NCBI GenBank assembly: GCA_017411125.1
Contig: JAFPNP010000210.1
Location: 1 to 5,876 of the forward strand
Direction of reading: 5' to 3'
Length of the DNA stretch: 5,876 nt
Origin: Kiritimatiellia bacterium
GTDB taxonomy: Bacteria > Verrucomicrobiota > Kiritimatiellia > RFP12 > UBA1067
Shown here: piece by piece, positions 1-5,223 of the stretch
How the letters are laid out: every line of letters begins with the position of its first letter
How positions within the stretch are numbered: the stretch's first letter is position 1
Notes under the pieces: generated by a model
The model's input: the letters and a program-made list of their open reading frames with translations, nothing else
What the model was told of the DNA's origin: nothing
Database searches by the model: none
Program-made: the position numbers and the translations under genes

Positions 1-58
1 ATGGCAATGTCGTTCGCGATACCGCCGCAAACCGCCCTCCCGAACGCACTGCGGCGCA
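1..58. other. Unassigned left edge; possible end or start of a neighbouring gene
   Basis: Too short to assign. On the plus strand the frame starting at base 3 is open from the edge to a TGA at 60-62, and the frame starting at base 1 is open to a TGA at 79-81; either could be the end of an upstream gene. On the minus strand an ATG at 59-57 opens leftward off the edge (MRRSAFGRAVCGGIANDIA), without a visible Shine-Dalgarno. Codon third positions do not decide between them. If the base-3 frame is a gene, its stop overlaps the -35 box of the next promoter. Confidence 0.25.
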
Positions 59-87
59 TTGACGGCTGCGAATGGCTTTGATATAAT
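59..87 (+). promoter_or_regulatory. Near-consensus sigma70 promoter with extended -10
   Basis: The -35 box TTGACG (59-64) and the -10 box TATAAT (82-87) are separated by exactly 17 nt, and TG at 79-80 gives an extended -10. This matches 11 of 12 consensus positions. Transcription normally starts 6 to 8 nt after the -10 box, which here is at or next to the A of the ATG at 95. The message for the foldase gene would then be leaderless. Confidence 0.85.
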
Positions 88-94
88 ACGCGCC

Positions 95-1051
95 ATGAAA
101 AAAATGCTTTTGTTTGTTTCTGCCCTGGCCTGCGCATGTGCGCACGGCGTGACGCTTGACGGGATAGCTGCGAAGGTGAACGACGCCGTAATCACCATTG
201 ACGACGTGACCACCGCCATCGGCGACATGCGGCGCAGCGGCGCAGCATCCGCCGACGCCGACTTCAAAACCGCATACAGCAACACGGTCGAGTTCCTGAT
301 CGAACGCCGCCTCATCCTCCAGCTAGCAGCGGAAAAGAAAGTGACGTTCCCGGAATGGGCGGTGGACGGGCGCATCCGCGACATAGTGAAAGACAAATTC
401 GAAGGCGACATGAACAAGCTCAACGCCACGCTCACGCAAACCAAGACGCCTCTCACCGAATGGCGCAACATGATCCGCGACGACATGATCGTCACCTCAA
501 TGCGCCAGCAGTTCGTGGAAAAGAACATCGTGCCGTCTCCGGCCGACATGCAGCGCGAATACAAGGAAAACAAAGCGCGTTACCGCGCCGAGTCCAAGAC
601 GAGCGTCCGCGTCATCCTGCTCAAGCCAGCAGACGCCGGCGACAAGAAAGCCAAGTCTGTTTCGGCACGCGGCAAGGAATTGCTCGACAGACTTGAAAAA
701 GGCGAGGATTTCGCGGCTCTCGCCAAAAGTTTCTCCGCCGACTCCCATGCGAAAGACGGCGGCCTCTGGAAAGATGTCGACCCTCAAAAATCGTTCCGCC
801 CGGAAATAGCAAAAGCCATCGCATCACTCAAGGTGGGCGAGTTCTCCACGCTCATCGACCTTGACGGATGGGGATTCATCGTGCGCAAGGAATCCGAAAC
901 GGCAGCCAAGGACTTGTCCTTCGCCGAAGCCTACGACCGCATAGAGCGCAACCTGAAGCGCGAGGCCGGACAGGCCGAATACCGCGCCTGGGTGAAACGC
1001 CTTCGCGAAGCGGCGTTCGTGAGGGTGTTCCCGTTCCCCGACGGCAAATAA
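95..1051 (+). CDS. SurA/PpiC-type exported foldase with one degenerate parvulin domain
   Basis: 318 residues. An N-terminal signal peptide (MKK, then a hydrophobic stretch, with a likely cleavage after ACACA near residue 16) sends it to the periplasm. Residues about 21-150 resemble the SurA N-terminal chaperone region (VNDAVITIDDV, then helices ending near EKNIVPSPADM). Residues about 168-266 form a single parvulin-like domain (GEDFAALAKSFSADS, DGGLW, LKVGEF), and a helical tail follows. By family it should help outer-membrane or secreted proteins fold. The two histidines typical of active parvulins are missing: the first strand reads SVRVILLK and the last GWGFIVRK. A chaperone role is therefore more likely than prolyl isomerase activity (inference). 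The in-frame TTG at 59 lies inside the -35 box and cannot be the start; ATG 95 begins a proper signal peptide, and ATG 104 is a weaker alternative. It is followed after 4 nt by rsmA. Confidence 0.85.
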   Translation: MKKMLLFVSALACACAHGVTLDGIAAKVNDAVITIDDVTTAIGDMRRSGAASADADFKTAYSNTVEFLIERRLILQLAAEKKVTFPEWAVDGRIRDIVKDKFEGDMNKLNATLTQTKTPLTEWRNMIRDDMIVTSMRQQFVEKNIVPSPADMQREYKENKARYRAESKTSVRVILLKPADAGDKKAKSVSARGKELLDRLEKGEDFAALAKSFSADSHAKDGGLWKDVDPQKSFRPEIAKAIASLKVGEFSTLIDLDGWGFIVRKESETAAKDLSFAEAYDRIERNLKREAGQAEYRAWVKRLREAAFVRVFPFPDGK

Positions 1052-1055
1052 AGCA

Positions 1056-1874
1056 ATGAACCTGACGAGTCCAAGCCAAGTCAAGGCATGGTGCATCGCC
1101 AACGATTTCCACCCGAACAAGGTTCTCGGGCAGAACTTCCTGATAGACCGCAACGCGCTTGAGGCGATTGTAGACGCGGCGGAGCTTCCGCACGGTGCGC
1201 GAGTGTTGGAAATCGGGCCGGGTCTTGGCGTACTCACCGAGGAACTGCTCGGACGCGGGCATACGGTTACCGCGATCGAAAAAGACACCGCACTCGCCGC
1301 GCGCCTCGCCGGTGCACTAGGCAATCCGCAGACGCTTGAAGTATATGCCGGCGACGCGCTCGACTTCATCAAAGACGGGCGATGCGACGGCTTCCCGGCG
1401 CTTGTGTCAAACCTCCCCTATCAGGCGGGCACGCGCATACTGCTCGAACTGACGCAGCGCGTTGCGGGAGCGCCAGAAAAAGCCGTAGTGCTTGTACAGA
1501 CGGAAGTAGCGGAGCGGCTTGCGGCCGGTCCCGGCTCGAAAACGCGCGGACTGGCCGGAGTTTTGGTCCAGCTGGACTACGACGTCCAGATCGTCCGCAA
1601 GGTCAGCGCCAACTGCTTCTGGCCTCGTCCGGAAATCGGCTCCGCCGTTGTGCGCCTGGCCCGGCATCACCGCAACGACTCGCTTTCCGAAGAAAAACGC
1701 GATCTCTTCCGCCGTATCGCCAAGCAGGCATTCGAGCACCGCAGAAAGCAGCTCGGAACGGTGTTCAAAGGCATCGTGCAGTCAACCGCGCGCGCCGAAG
1801 ATTTGGCAAATTCCGACTGGCTCGCGCTGGCGGATGGAATGGCGAAGATTTCTGAAGATTCCGCAATTTCCTGA
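1056..1874 (+). CDS. rsmA: 16S rRNA (adenine1518-N6/adenine1519-N6)-dimethyltransferase RsmA (KsgA)
   Basis: 272 residues, normal for the family. It transfers four methyl groups from S-adenosylmethionine to two adjacent adenines in the last hairpin of 16S rRNA during late 30S assembly. Seen in the sequence: KVLGQNFLID at residues 22-31, SAM motif I EIGPGLG at 52-58, the acidic ribose-binding residue in AIEKD (E75), GDAL at 99-102, and the catalytic NLPY at 119-122. Next come VQTEVAERL, FWPRPEIGSAV at 188-198 and the C-terminal AFEHRRKQLGTVF. All core motifs are intact; the residue after VQ is T where K is common. The ATG lies 4 nt after the foldase stop with only a weak Shine-Dalgarno, so translation is probably coupled to the gene before it. 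No promoter of its own is apparent. Confidence 0.96.
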   Translation: MNLTSPSQVKAWCIANDFHPNKVLGQNFLIDRNALEAIVDAAELPHGARVLEIGPGLGVLTEELLGRGHTVTAIEKDTALAARLAGALGNPQTLEVYAGDALDFIKDGRCDGFPALVSNLPYQAGTRILLELTQRVAGAPEKAVVLVQTEVAERLAAGPGSKTRGLAGVLVQLDYDVQIVRKVSANCFWPRPEIGSAVVRLARHHRNDSLSEEKRDLFRRIAKQAFEHRRKQLGTVFKGIVQSTARAEDLANSDWLALADGMAKISEDSAIS

Positions 1875-1894
1875 AACTCCGTGTTTCCTGAAAC
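1860..1894 (+). repeat. Short tandem duplication over the rsmA stop codon
   Basis: Two adjacent near-copies: an 18-nt unit at 1860-1877 and a 17-nt unit at 1878-1894. Both begin TCCG and end in the same 11 bases TTTCCTGAAAC. The first copy contains the rsmA TGA (1872-1874). The second also forms a small hairpin, GTTTC-CT-GAAAC (1883-1894). It looks like a slippage duplication; no function is evident. Confidence 0.7.
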
Positions 1895-1899
1895 GAAGA

Positions 1900-1934
1900 C
1901 GAAAGAAGCCGAGGCTGACGCCCCGGCTTCTTCG
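1900..1934. terminator. Hairpin between converging operons, probable bidirectional terminator
   Basis: AAGAAGCCG (1903-1911) pairs perfectly with CGGCTTCTT (1924-1932). Inside, GGC (1913-1915) and GCC (1920-1922) add three pairs around the loop TGAC after one A/C mismatch; CG at 1900-1901 can pair with CG at 1933-1934 around a bulged A. On the plus strand the hairpin is followed by the fairly T-rich TTGTCTT. On the minus strand it is followed by a T-containing stretch (CGTCTTCGTTTC). It lies between the end of rsmA and the end of rpsG, as expected for a shared terminator. The U-tracts are imperfect, so strength is uncertain. Confidence 0.75.
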
Positions 1935-1960
1935 TTGTCTTGGAAAAGTATGTTAAGGTT

Positions 1961-2482
1961 TTACCATGCGTAATGCGCAAACGCCTTGTTGGCCGCAGCC
2001 ATCTTGTGCACATCGTCGCGCTTCTTGATGACATTGCCCTGCCCCTGGAACGCATCGACGACTTCGGCTGCAACGGCGGCGGGCATTCCCATGCCGTGGC
2101 GGCCGGCGGCGAAAGTGGTCATCCAGCGAAGCGCGAGCGAAAGCTGTCGCACCTCGTTGATCGGCACAGGCACAGGATAAGTGGTTCCGCCCACGCGGCG
2201 AGTCTTCACCTCGACTTTGGGCTTCATGTTCTCGATAGCCGCCGAGATGATCTCCAGCGGATCGGTGACGGGCGTCTTTTTGTCGCCCTCGCCCTTCATG
2301 AACTTGTCCGGGCTTTTCTCCACATCGGCCTTGATCTTCTCGATGGCGCCGTAGACAATCTTCTCGGCAGTCGTCTTCTTGCCGTCCTTCATTATGATGC
2401 GAATGACATGGGCGATCAACTCCGAGTTGTACTTCGGGTCGACGGAGACCCGCTTTTCAATTTTCTTTGCGCGTCTGGACAT
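1961..2482 (-). CDS. rpsG: 30S ribosomal protein S7
   Basis: 173 residues. S7 binds the 3' major domain of 16S rRNA, starts assembly of the 30S head and lies at the E-site mRNA exit. Recognised by MSRRAKK, DGKKTTAEKIVYGAIE (33-48), KPKVEVKTRRVGGTTYPVPV (87-106), LALRW (116-120), and the C-terminal VIKKRDDVHKMAAANKAFAH plus YAW. Most bacterial S7 proteins have about 156 residues; the extra 17 or so are a charged insert at about residues 53-72 (region EKSPDKFMKGEGDKKTPVTD) between two helices. ATG 2482 is preceded by TAAGGG (2495-2490) at 7 nt, which overlaps the rpsL stop; only 10 nt separate the genes. It is the last gene of this operon in the window: the convergent terminator follows within 30 nt, with no fusA or tuf. 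Confidence 0.97.
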   Translation of the reverse strand: MSRRAKKIEKRVSVDPKYNSELIAHVIRIIMKDGKKTTAEKIVYGAIEKIKADVEKSPDKFMKGEGDKKTPVTDPLEIISAAIENMKPKVEVKTRRVGGTTYPVPVPINEVRQLSLALRWMTTFAAGRHGMGMPAAVAAEVVDAFQGQGNVIKKRDDVHKMAAANKAFAHYAW

Positions 2483-2487
2483 GGCTC

Positions 2488-2497
2488 AACCCTTACT
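2488..2497 (-). promoter_or_regulatory. Ribosome binding site of rpsG overlapping the rpsL stop
   Basis: Read on the minus strand, AGTAAGGG contains both the TAA stop of rpsL (2495-2493) and an AAGGG Shine-Dalgarno core, 7 nt before the rpsG ATG. The rpsL leader carries the same AGTAAGG string. The arrangement favours reinitiation or coupling of rpsG to rpsL. Confidence 0.7.
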
Positions 2498-2876
2498 TCT
2501 TTTCTTCCTTCTGATGCTTCACGCCATATTTCGAACGGCTGCGGTTGCGCCCGGAAACTCCAAGCGAGTCAAGCACGCCGCGGACGATGTGGTAGCGGAC
2601 GCCAGGAAGGTCCTTCACGCGGCCACCGCGCACCAGCACGACGCTGTGTTCCTGAAGATTGTGGCCTTCGCCGGGAATGTACGCCGTCACTTCGACGCCC
2701 GTCGTGAGACGCACACGGGCAACCTTGCGCAGGGCGGAGTTAGGCTTCTTGGGCGTCATGGTCTTGACGACCAGACAGACGCCGCGGCGCTGGGGGCAAG
2801 CCTTCAGCGCCGGCGATTTAGAATGAGTTGCAAGAGGATGGCGTCCCTTGCGAATCAACTGATTGATTGTCGGCAT
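2493..2876 (-). CDS. rpsL: 30S ribosomal protein S12
   Basis: 127 residues, close to the usual 124. S12 sits at the decoding centre and affects translational accuracy; it is the classical streptomycin-resistance locus. Visible hallmarks are MPTINQLIRKGR, SPALKACPQRRGVC, TPKKPNSALRKVARVRL (41-57), YIPGEGHNLQEHSVVLVRGG (66-85), VKDLPGVRYHIVRG (87-100) and RSKYGVK. The two lysines where resistance changes usually arise (K43/K44 and K88) are wild type, and the aspartate that RimO methylthiolates in many bacteria (D89) is present. The frame stays open for 68 codons further upstream, but that part contains the promoter, so ATG 2876 is the start. The Shine-Dalgarno TAAGGA (2893-2888) is rather far away, with 11 nt between. 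rpsG follows after 10 nt. Confidence 0.98.
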   Translation of the reverse strand: MPTINQLIRKGRHPLATHSKSPALKACPQRRGVCLVVKTMTPKKPNSALRKVARVRLTTGVEVTAYIPGEGHNLQEHSVVLVRGGRVKDLPGVRYHIVRGVLDSLGVSGRNRSRSKYGVKHQKEEKK

Positions 2877-3420
2877 GAATGTTTTTTTCCTTACTTTTCC
2901 AAAACGGAGTTGATAATATACCAAAATTCCCAACAGATTGCAAGCGGGATTTTGCACATTTGGGGGCGTTGCCGTCCAACAATCGCAGTATCGCCGCACA
3001 GCCGGATTCAACATCTGCATATGTCGCGTCGAAATCGCCTGTGTACCATGGATCGGCAACATCGCGGGCGACTCCTGCAAATTCCAGCATCCGATGAAGC
3101 TTCGGACGGTCGTCGGGATAGACCAACCGTCTGAGATCGGCCATGTTGTACGAATCCATTCCTACGATCAGGTCGTACTCTGACGCCTTTGCCGCGTCGA
3201 GAAGCCAGGCCCGGCGCGGCTCGAAAGGGATGCCGTGCCGCGTCAACACGCGCCGCGTCCCGCTGTGGATGTCGCTGCCCAACTCGTCCGAATGAAGCGC
3301 GGCGGACTCTGCCGATACATCGCCGCGTCCCGCTTTTGCAAGCAGATGCTTCATCACGAATTCCGCCATCGGGCTGCGGCAGATGTTCCCGTGGCAGACG
3401 AACAGGATCTTCACCGTCAC
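2818..3420 (-). CDS. Low-molecular-weight protein tyrosine phosphatase with unusual 3' overrun into rpsL
   Basis: 200 residues if read to the first in-frame stop. The family hydrolyses phosphotyrosine through a cysteinyl-phosphate and is cytoplasmic; some members act on protein arginine phosphate. The P-loop VCHGNICRSPMAE contains C9 and R15 (CX5R) followed by S16. The general-acid loop is DPWYTGDF with D123. The domain normally ends near ILRLLDG (144-150), at about 155 residues. The remaining 45 or so codons have no family resemblance; they cover the rpsL promoter and leader and 59 nt of rpsL in another frame. The true stop was either lost or never present. The GTG start overlaps the preceding gene's TGA as GTGA, so the two are probably translationally coupled. 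Its specific substrate cannot be told from the sequence. Confidence 0.9.
   Translation of the reverse strand: MTVKILFVCHGNICRSPMAEFVMKHLLAKAGRGDVSAESAALHSDELGSDIHSGTRRVLTRHGIPFEPRRAWLLDAAKASEYDLIVGMDSYNMADLRRLVYPDDRPKLHRMLEFAGVARDVADPWYTGDFDATYADVESGCAAILRLLDGNAPKCAKSRLQSVGNFGILSTPFWKSKEKNIHADNQSVDSQGTPSSCNSF
2915..2943 (-). promoter_or_regulatory. Promoter of rpsL-rpsG
   Basis: On the minus strand, TTGCAA (2943-2938) is followed after 17 nt by TATATT (2920-2915), with TGG just before it forming an extended -10. The predicted start near 2908 gives an A-rich leader of about 30 nt that includes the rpsL Shine-Dalgarno. The promoter lies inside the open frame of the upstream phosphatase gene. 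Confidence 0.75.
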
Positions 3421-4838
3421 GCCCGCGACGCAGCCTTCTTGCTGAGCCGTTCATAGGCGCGTTTTGCGCCGTAAGGCTTCCGTTCCTCGCGTTCGAGCAT
3501 GGCGTTGGCTTCCGGATCGTTCACGAAACATTCCTTCTGCCAGTCCCATTCCAGTTTGCGTCCAAGTTTCATGCCGATCCAGGAAAGCAAGCACGCGCTG
3601 CACGAGCGATGCGCCGTTTCGGCGGGGACGATGCTCGGCACGTTCGCCTTGATGGAATTGATGAAGTTCTGGTGGTGCCGCCCTGGTTTCGTTATCGCGT
3701 TCGGATAAAGGACGATGGACGGCGTGCCGGAAATCAACGCCGGATCGCTCGCATCCAGCGCCTTGAGCTTCTTGCCTCCGATCACCGGGTCGGACGCCGT
3801 GGCCTTTGCCGCGCCGCGGCTCACGAATATCCACCCTTTTTCTCCTATGAAGCGGACGCCGTTGGGATATTTGTCCCACACGCGCACCGGAGTGCCGTCC
3901 GGGTACGTAAGAGTGATGTCGTATTCGCCGTGGACGTCCCACAGCCCGCCGGTGTGGAACTTGCCCTTGCCTTCTATGTACTTCGCGCCGATCGTCTCCC
4001 AGTCCATCGCCCAGTGTACGATGTCAAGGTGATGCGAACCCCATCCCGTTATCATGCCCGCACCGAACTGTTCGCAGCGCAACCATCCAGGCCGGGAGTT
4101 GACGGCCTTCCCGATATCGGCATTCTGGCTGTGGACGCGGTCTTCCGTGTAGTACACCATCGGCGTAGAACCGAGCCAGAATTCGTAGTCAAGGCATTCC
4201 GGCACGGGCATCTCCTTTGTGGAGCCGCCGCCCGGATCGCCAGGCAGGCCCACTTCGATGCGCTGTATCTTGCCGAGGCGTCCTTCGCGCACGAAAGCGC
4301 AGCCCTTTTGAAAATGCTCCCATGAACGTTGCTGCGAGCCCAGCAGGAAGATGCGCCCGGTTTCCTTGATCGCGTCGGCAAAAAGCCGCCCTTCGCGTAT
4401 CGTGAGCGACGCCGGCTTCTGCATGTAGACGTGCTTTCCGGCGAACGCGGCCTCTATTGCTATCTGGGCGTGCCAGTGGTCGGGCGTGGAAATCGACACG
4501 GCGTCGACGTCTTGGCGAGAGATGAGGTCGTGGAAGTCGCGCGCGCCGGTTATGGCGTCGGGGGACTTCTCCTTGTAGTGCTTCGCCACGACGCGGCGCA
4601 TTTCGAGAAGTCTGCGTGAATCGAGGTCGCACGCCGCGACGATGCGCGATCCGGACGCCTTGAGAAAGCCCGGCGCGTCCATTGTGCGTCCGATGCGTCC
4701 GCAGCCTATCTGGGCTATGTGCAGATTGTTGCTCGGCGCAGATGCGCCCAGCACGGAAGCGGGGATTATGGACGGAAACGCGAGCGACGCGCCGGAGGCG
4801 GCCGCGCTGCGGATGAAGTTGCGCCTACTGGATTTCAT
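3417..4838 (-). CDS. Tat-exported Gfo/Idh/MocA-family NAD(P)-dependent oxidoreductase
   Basis: 473 residues. A twin-arginine signal (SRRNFIR at 4-10, then a small-residue hydrophobic stretch to about residue 33) predicts export of the folded, cofactor-loaded enzyme. The Rossmann fold begins with IAQIGCGRIG (41-50), followed by an acidic pair in ACDLD (69-73), STPDHWH (117-123), and KHVYMQKP (135-142), where QKP replaces the EKP of classical members. The C-terminal substrate domain has GWGSHHLDIVHWAMDWE (265-281) with likely catalytic histidines, and the typical ending RHHQNFINSIK through LGRKLEWD. Such proteins usually oxidise or reduce sugars or cyclitols; the substrate is not predictable here. 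GGAAAAG lies about 5 nt before ATG 4838. The gene has its own promoter with palindromes, and overlaps the phosphatase gene by 4 nt. Confidence 0.93.
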   Translation of the reverse strand: MKSSRRNFIRSAAASGASLAFPSIIPASVLGASAPSNNLHIAQIGCGRIGRTMDAPGFLKASGSRIVAACDLDSRRLLEMRRVVAKHYKEKSPDAITGARDFHDLISRQDVDAVSISTPDHWHAQIAIEAAFAGKHVYMQKPASLTIREGRLFADAIKETGRIFLLGSQQRSWEHFQKGCAFVREGRLGKIQRIEVGLPGDPGGGSTKEMPVPECLDYEFWLGSTPMVYYTEDRVHSQNADIGKAVNSRPGWLRCEQFGAGMITGWGSHHLDIVHWAMDWETIGAKYIEGKGKFHTGGLWDVHGEYDITLTYPDGTPVRVWDKYPNGVRFIGEKGWIFVSRGAAKATASDPVIGGKKLKALDASDPALISGTPSIVLYPNAITKPGRHHQNFINSIKANVPSIVPAETAHRSCSACLLSWIGMKLGRKLEWDWQKECFVNDPEANAMLEREERKPYGAKRAYERLSKKAASRA

Positions 4839-4919
4839 GATGCTTTTCCATTCAATCTAACGGACGCATCGCCGCCCTGCGACGGACGGTAGGACAATGC
4901 ACCCGAACATTTGCGCAAC

Positions 4920-4947
4920 AGTATACCAAATATTTGTCATTAGGCAA
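4920..4947 (-). promoter_or_regulatory. Promoter of the oxidoreductase-phosphatase operon
   Basis: On the minus strand, TTGCCT (4947-4942) lies 16 nt before TATACT (4925-4920), and TGG directly before the -10 makes it extended. A start near 4913 gives a leader of about 75 nt. The -35 is only a 4 of 6 match, which is common where an activator or extended -10 helps. Confidence 0.65.
4927..4936. promoter_or_regulatory. Perfect palindrome in the promoter spacer, candidate operator
   Basis: CAAATATTTG is a perfect 10-bp palindrome between the -10 and -35 boxes of the oxidoreductase promoter. A repressor bound here would block RNA polymerase. It is AT-rich and short, so chance is possible. Confidence 0.4.
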
Positions 4948-4963
4948 ATAGCATTTATGCTAT
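4948..4963. promoter_or_regulatory. Inverted repeat abutting the -35 box, candidate operator
   Basis: ATAGCAT-TT-ATGCTAT is a 16-nt perfect inverted repeat with 7-bp arms, directly adjacent to the -35 box (4942-4947). The location and symmetry suit a dimeric regulator of the oxidoreductase operon. GCAAATA also occurs as a direct repeat on both sides (4944-4950 and 4967-4973). No regulator gene is visible in the window. Confidence 0.5.
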
Positions 4964-5085
4964 GCAGCAAATACCATAACCATTACAACGCGAAAATGAG
5001 CACAGGGGGCAAAATGACGTTATTCACGCTTTTGCAATAACAATCCTTTAGAAACAGCGTTTTACGGCCATAGGCAAGAGATCGT

Positions 5086-5137
5086 GAACCCTGGATGGGG
5101 GAAATATAAACCCTAGATGGGGGAATTATGAACCCTA
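5086..5137 (+). repeat. 22-bp tandem repeat, two copies and a partial third
   Basis: Units at 5086-5107 and 5108-5129 follow the pattern RAACCCTRGATGGGGG plus AAWTAT and differ at three positions. A partial third unit, GAACCCTA, begins at 5130. Each full unit holds a run of five G. Spacing is close to two helical turns. Arrays like this occur as iterons, as protein-binding sites and at the ends of some insertion sequences (IS21 type). No transposase is present here and no inverted partner copy is seen. Confidence 0.85.
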
Positions 5138-5154
5138 TAGTCTACAACCGTAGA

Positions 5155-5180
5155 GGGGGCAAGCACCCCGGCCCCCCCCC
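5155..5180. repeat. G-tract/C-tract hairpin with a run of nine C
   Basis: GGGGGC (5155-5160) can pair with GCCCCC (5171-5176) across a 10-nt loop, and the C run extends from 5172 to 5180. No U-tract follows on either strand, so it is not a typical terminator. Long C runs are prone to slippage and to sequencing error. Confidence 0.5.
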
Positions 5181-5223
5181 AACGCCGACACTTATCATTG
5201 CTTGTTCCTGCTTTTAGAATATA

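Noticed and set aside
59..94. TTG start giving a foldase 12 residues longer
   Set aside because: The TTG is part of the -35 box and would lie upstream of the transcription start; the added residues also precede a good signal peptide that starts at ATG 95.
824..1372. 182-codon minus-strand open frame across the foldase/rsmA junction
   Set aside because: It is antisense to two well-recognised genes, shows no family resemblance and has compositionally biased, unstructured-looking protein.
1940..2707. 255-codon plus-strand open frame over rpsG and rpsL
   Set aside because: It is antisense to two certain ribosomal protein genes; openness follows from their codon bias.
2877..3080. 68-codon N-terminal extension of S12
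   Set aside because: It covers the rpsL promoter and leader, has no similarity to S12 and is out of frame with the phosphatase gene that occupies the same bases.
3189..4325. 378-codon plus-strand open frame opposite the oxidoreductase and phosphatase
   Set aside because: Arginine-rich shadow frame with no recognisable motif; the minus-strand genes have complete family signatures.
4996..5040. 14-codon plus-strand frame (MSTGGKMTLFTLLQ)
   Set aside because: No Shine-Dalgarno or clear promoter and too short to distinguish from chance.
5005..5159. Four runs of five G as a G-quadruplex
   Set aside because: The runs are 22 to 92 nt apart, far longer than loops of a stable intramolecular quadruplex.
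5192..5220. Plus-strand promoter TTATCA-17-TAGAAT and a 79-codon frame from 5230
   Set aside because: The boxes are a moderate match, and the frame is antisense to the right-hand gene without any recognisable domain.
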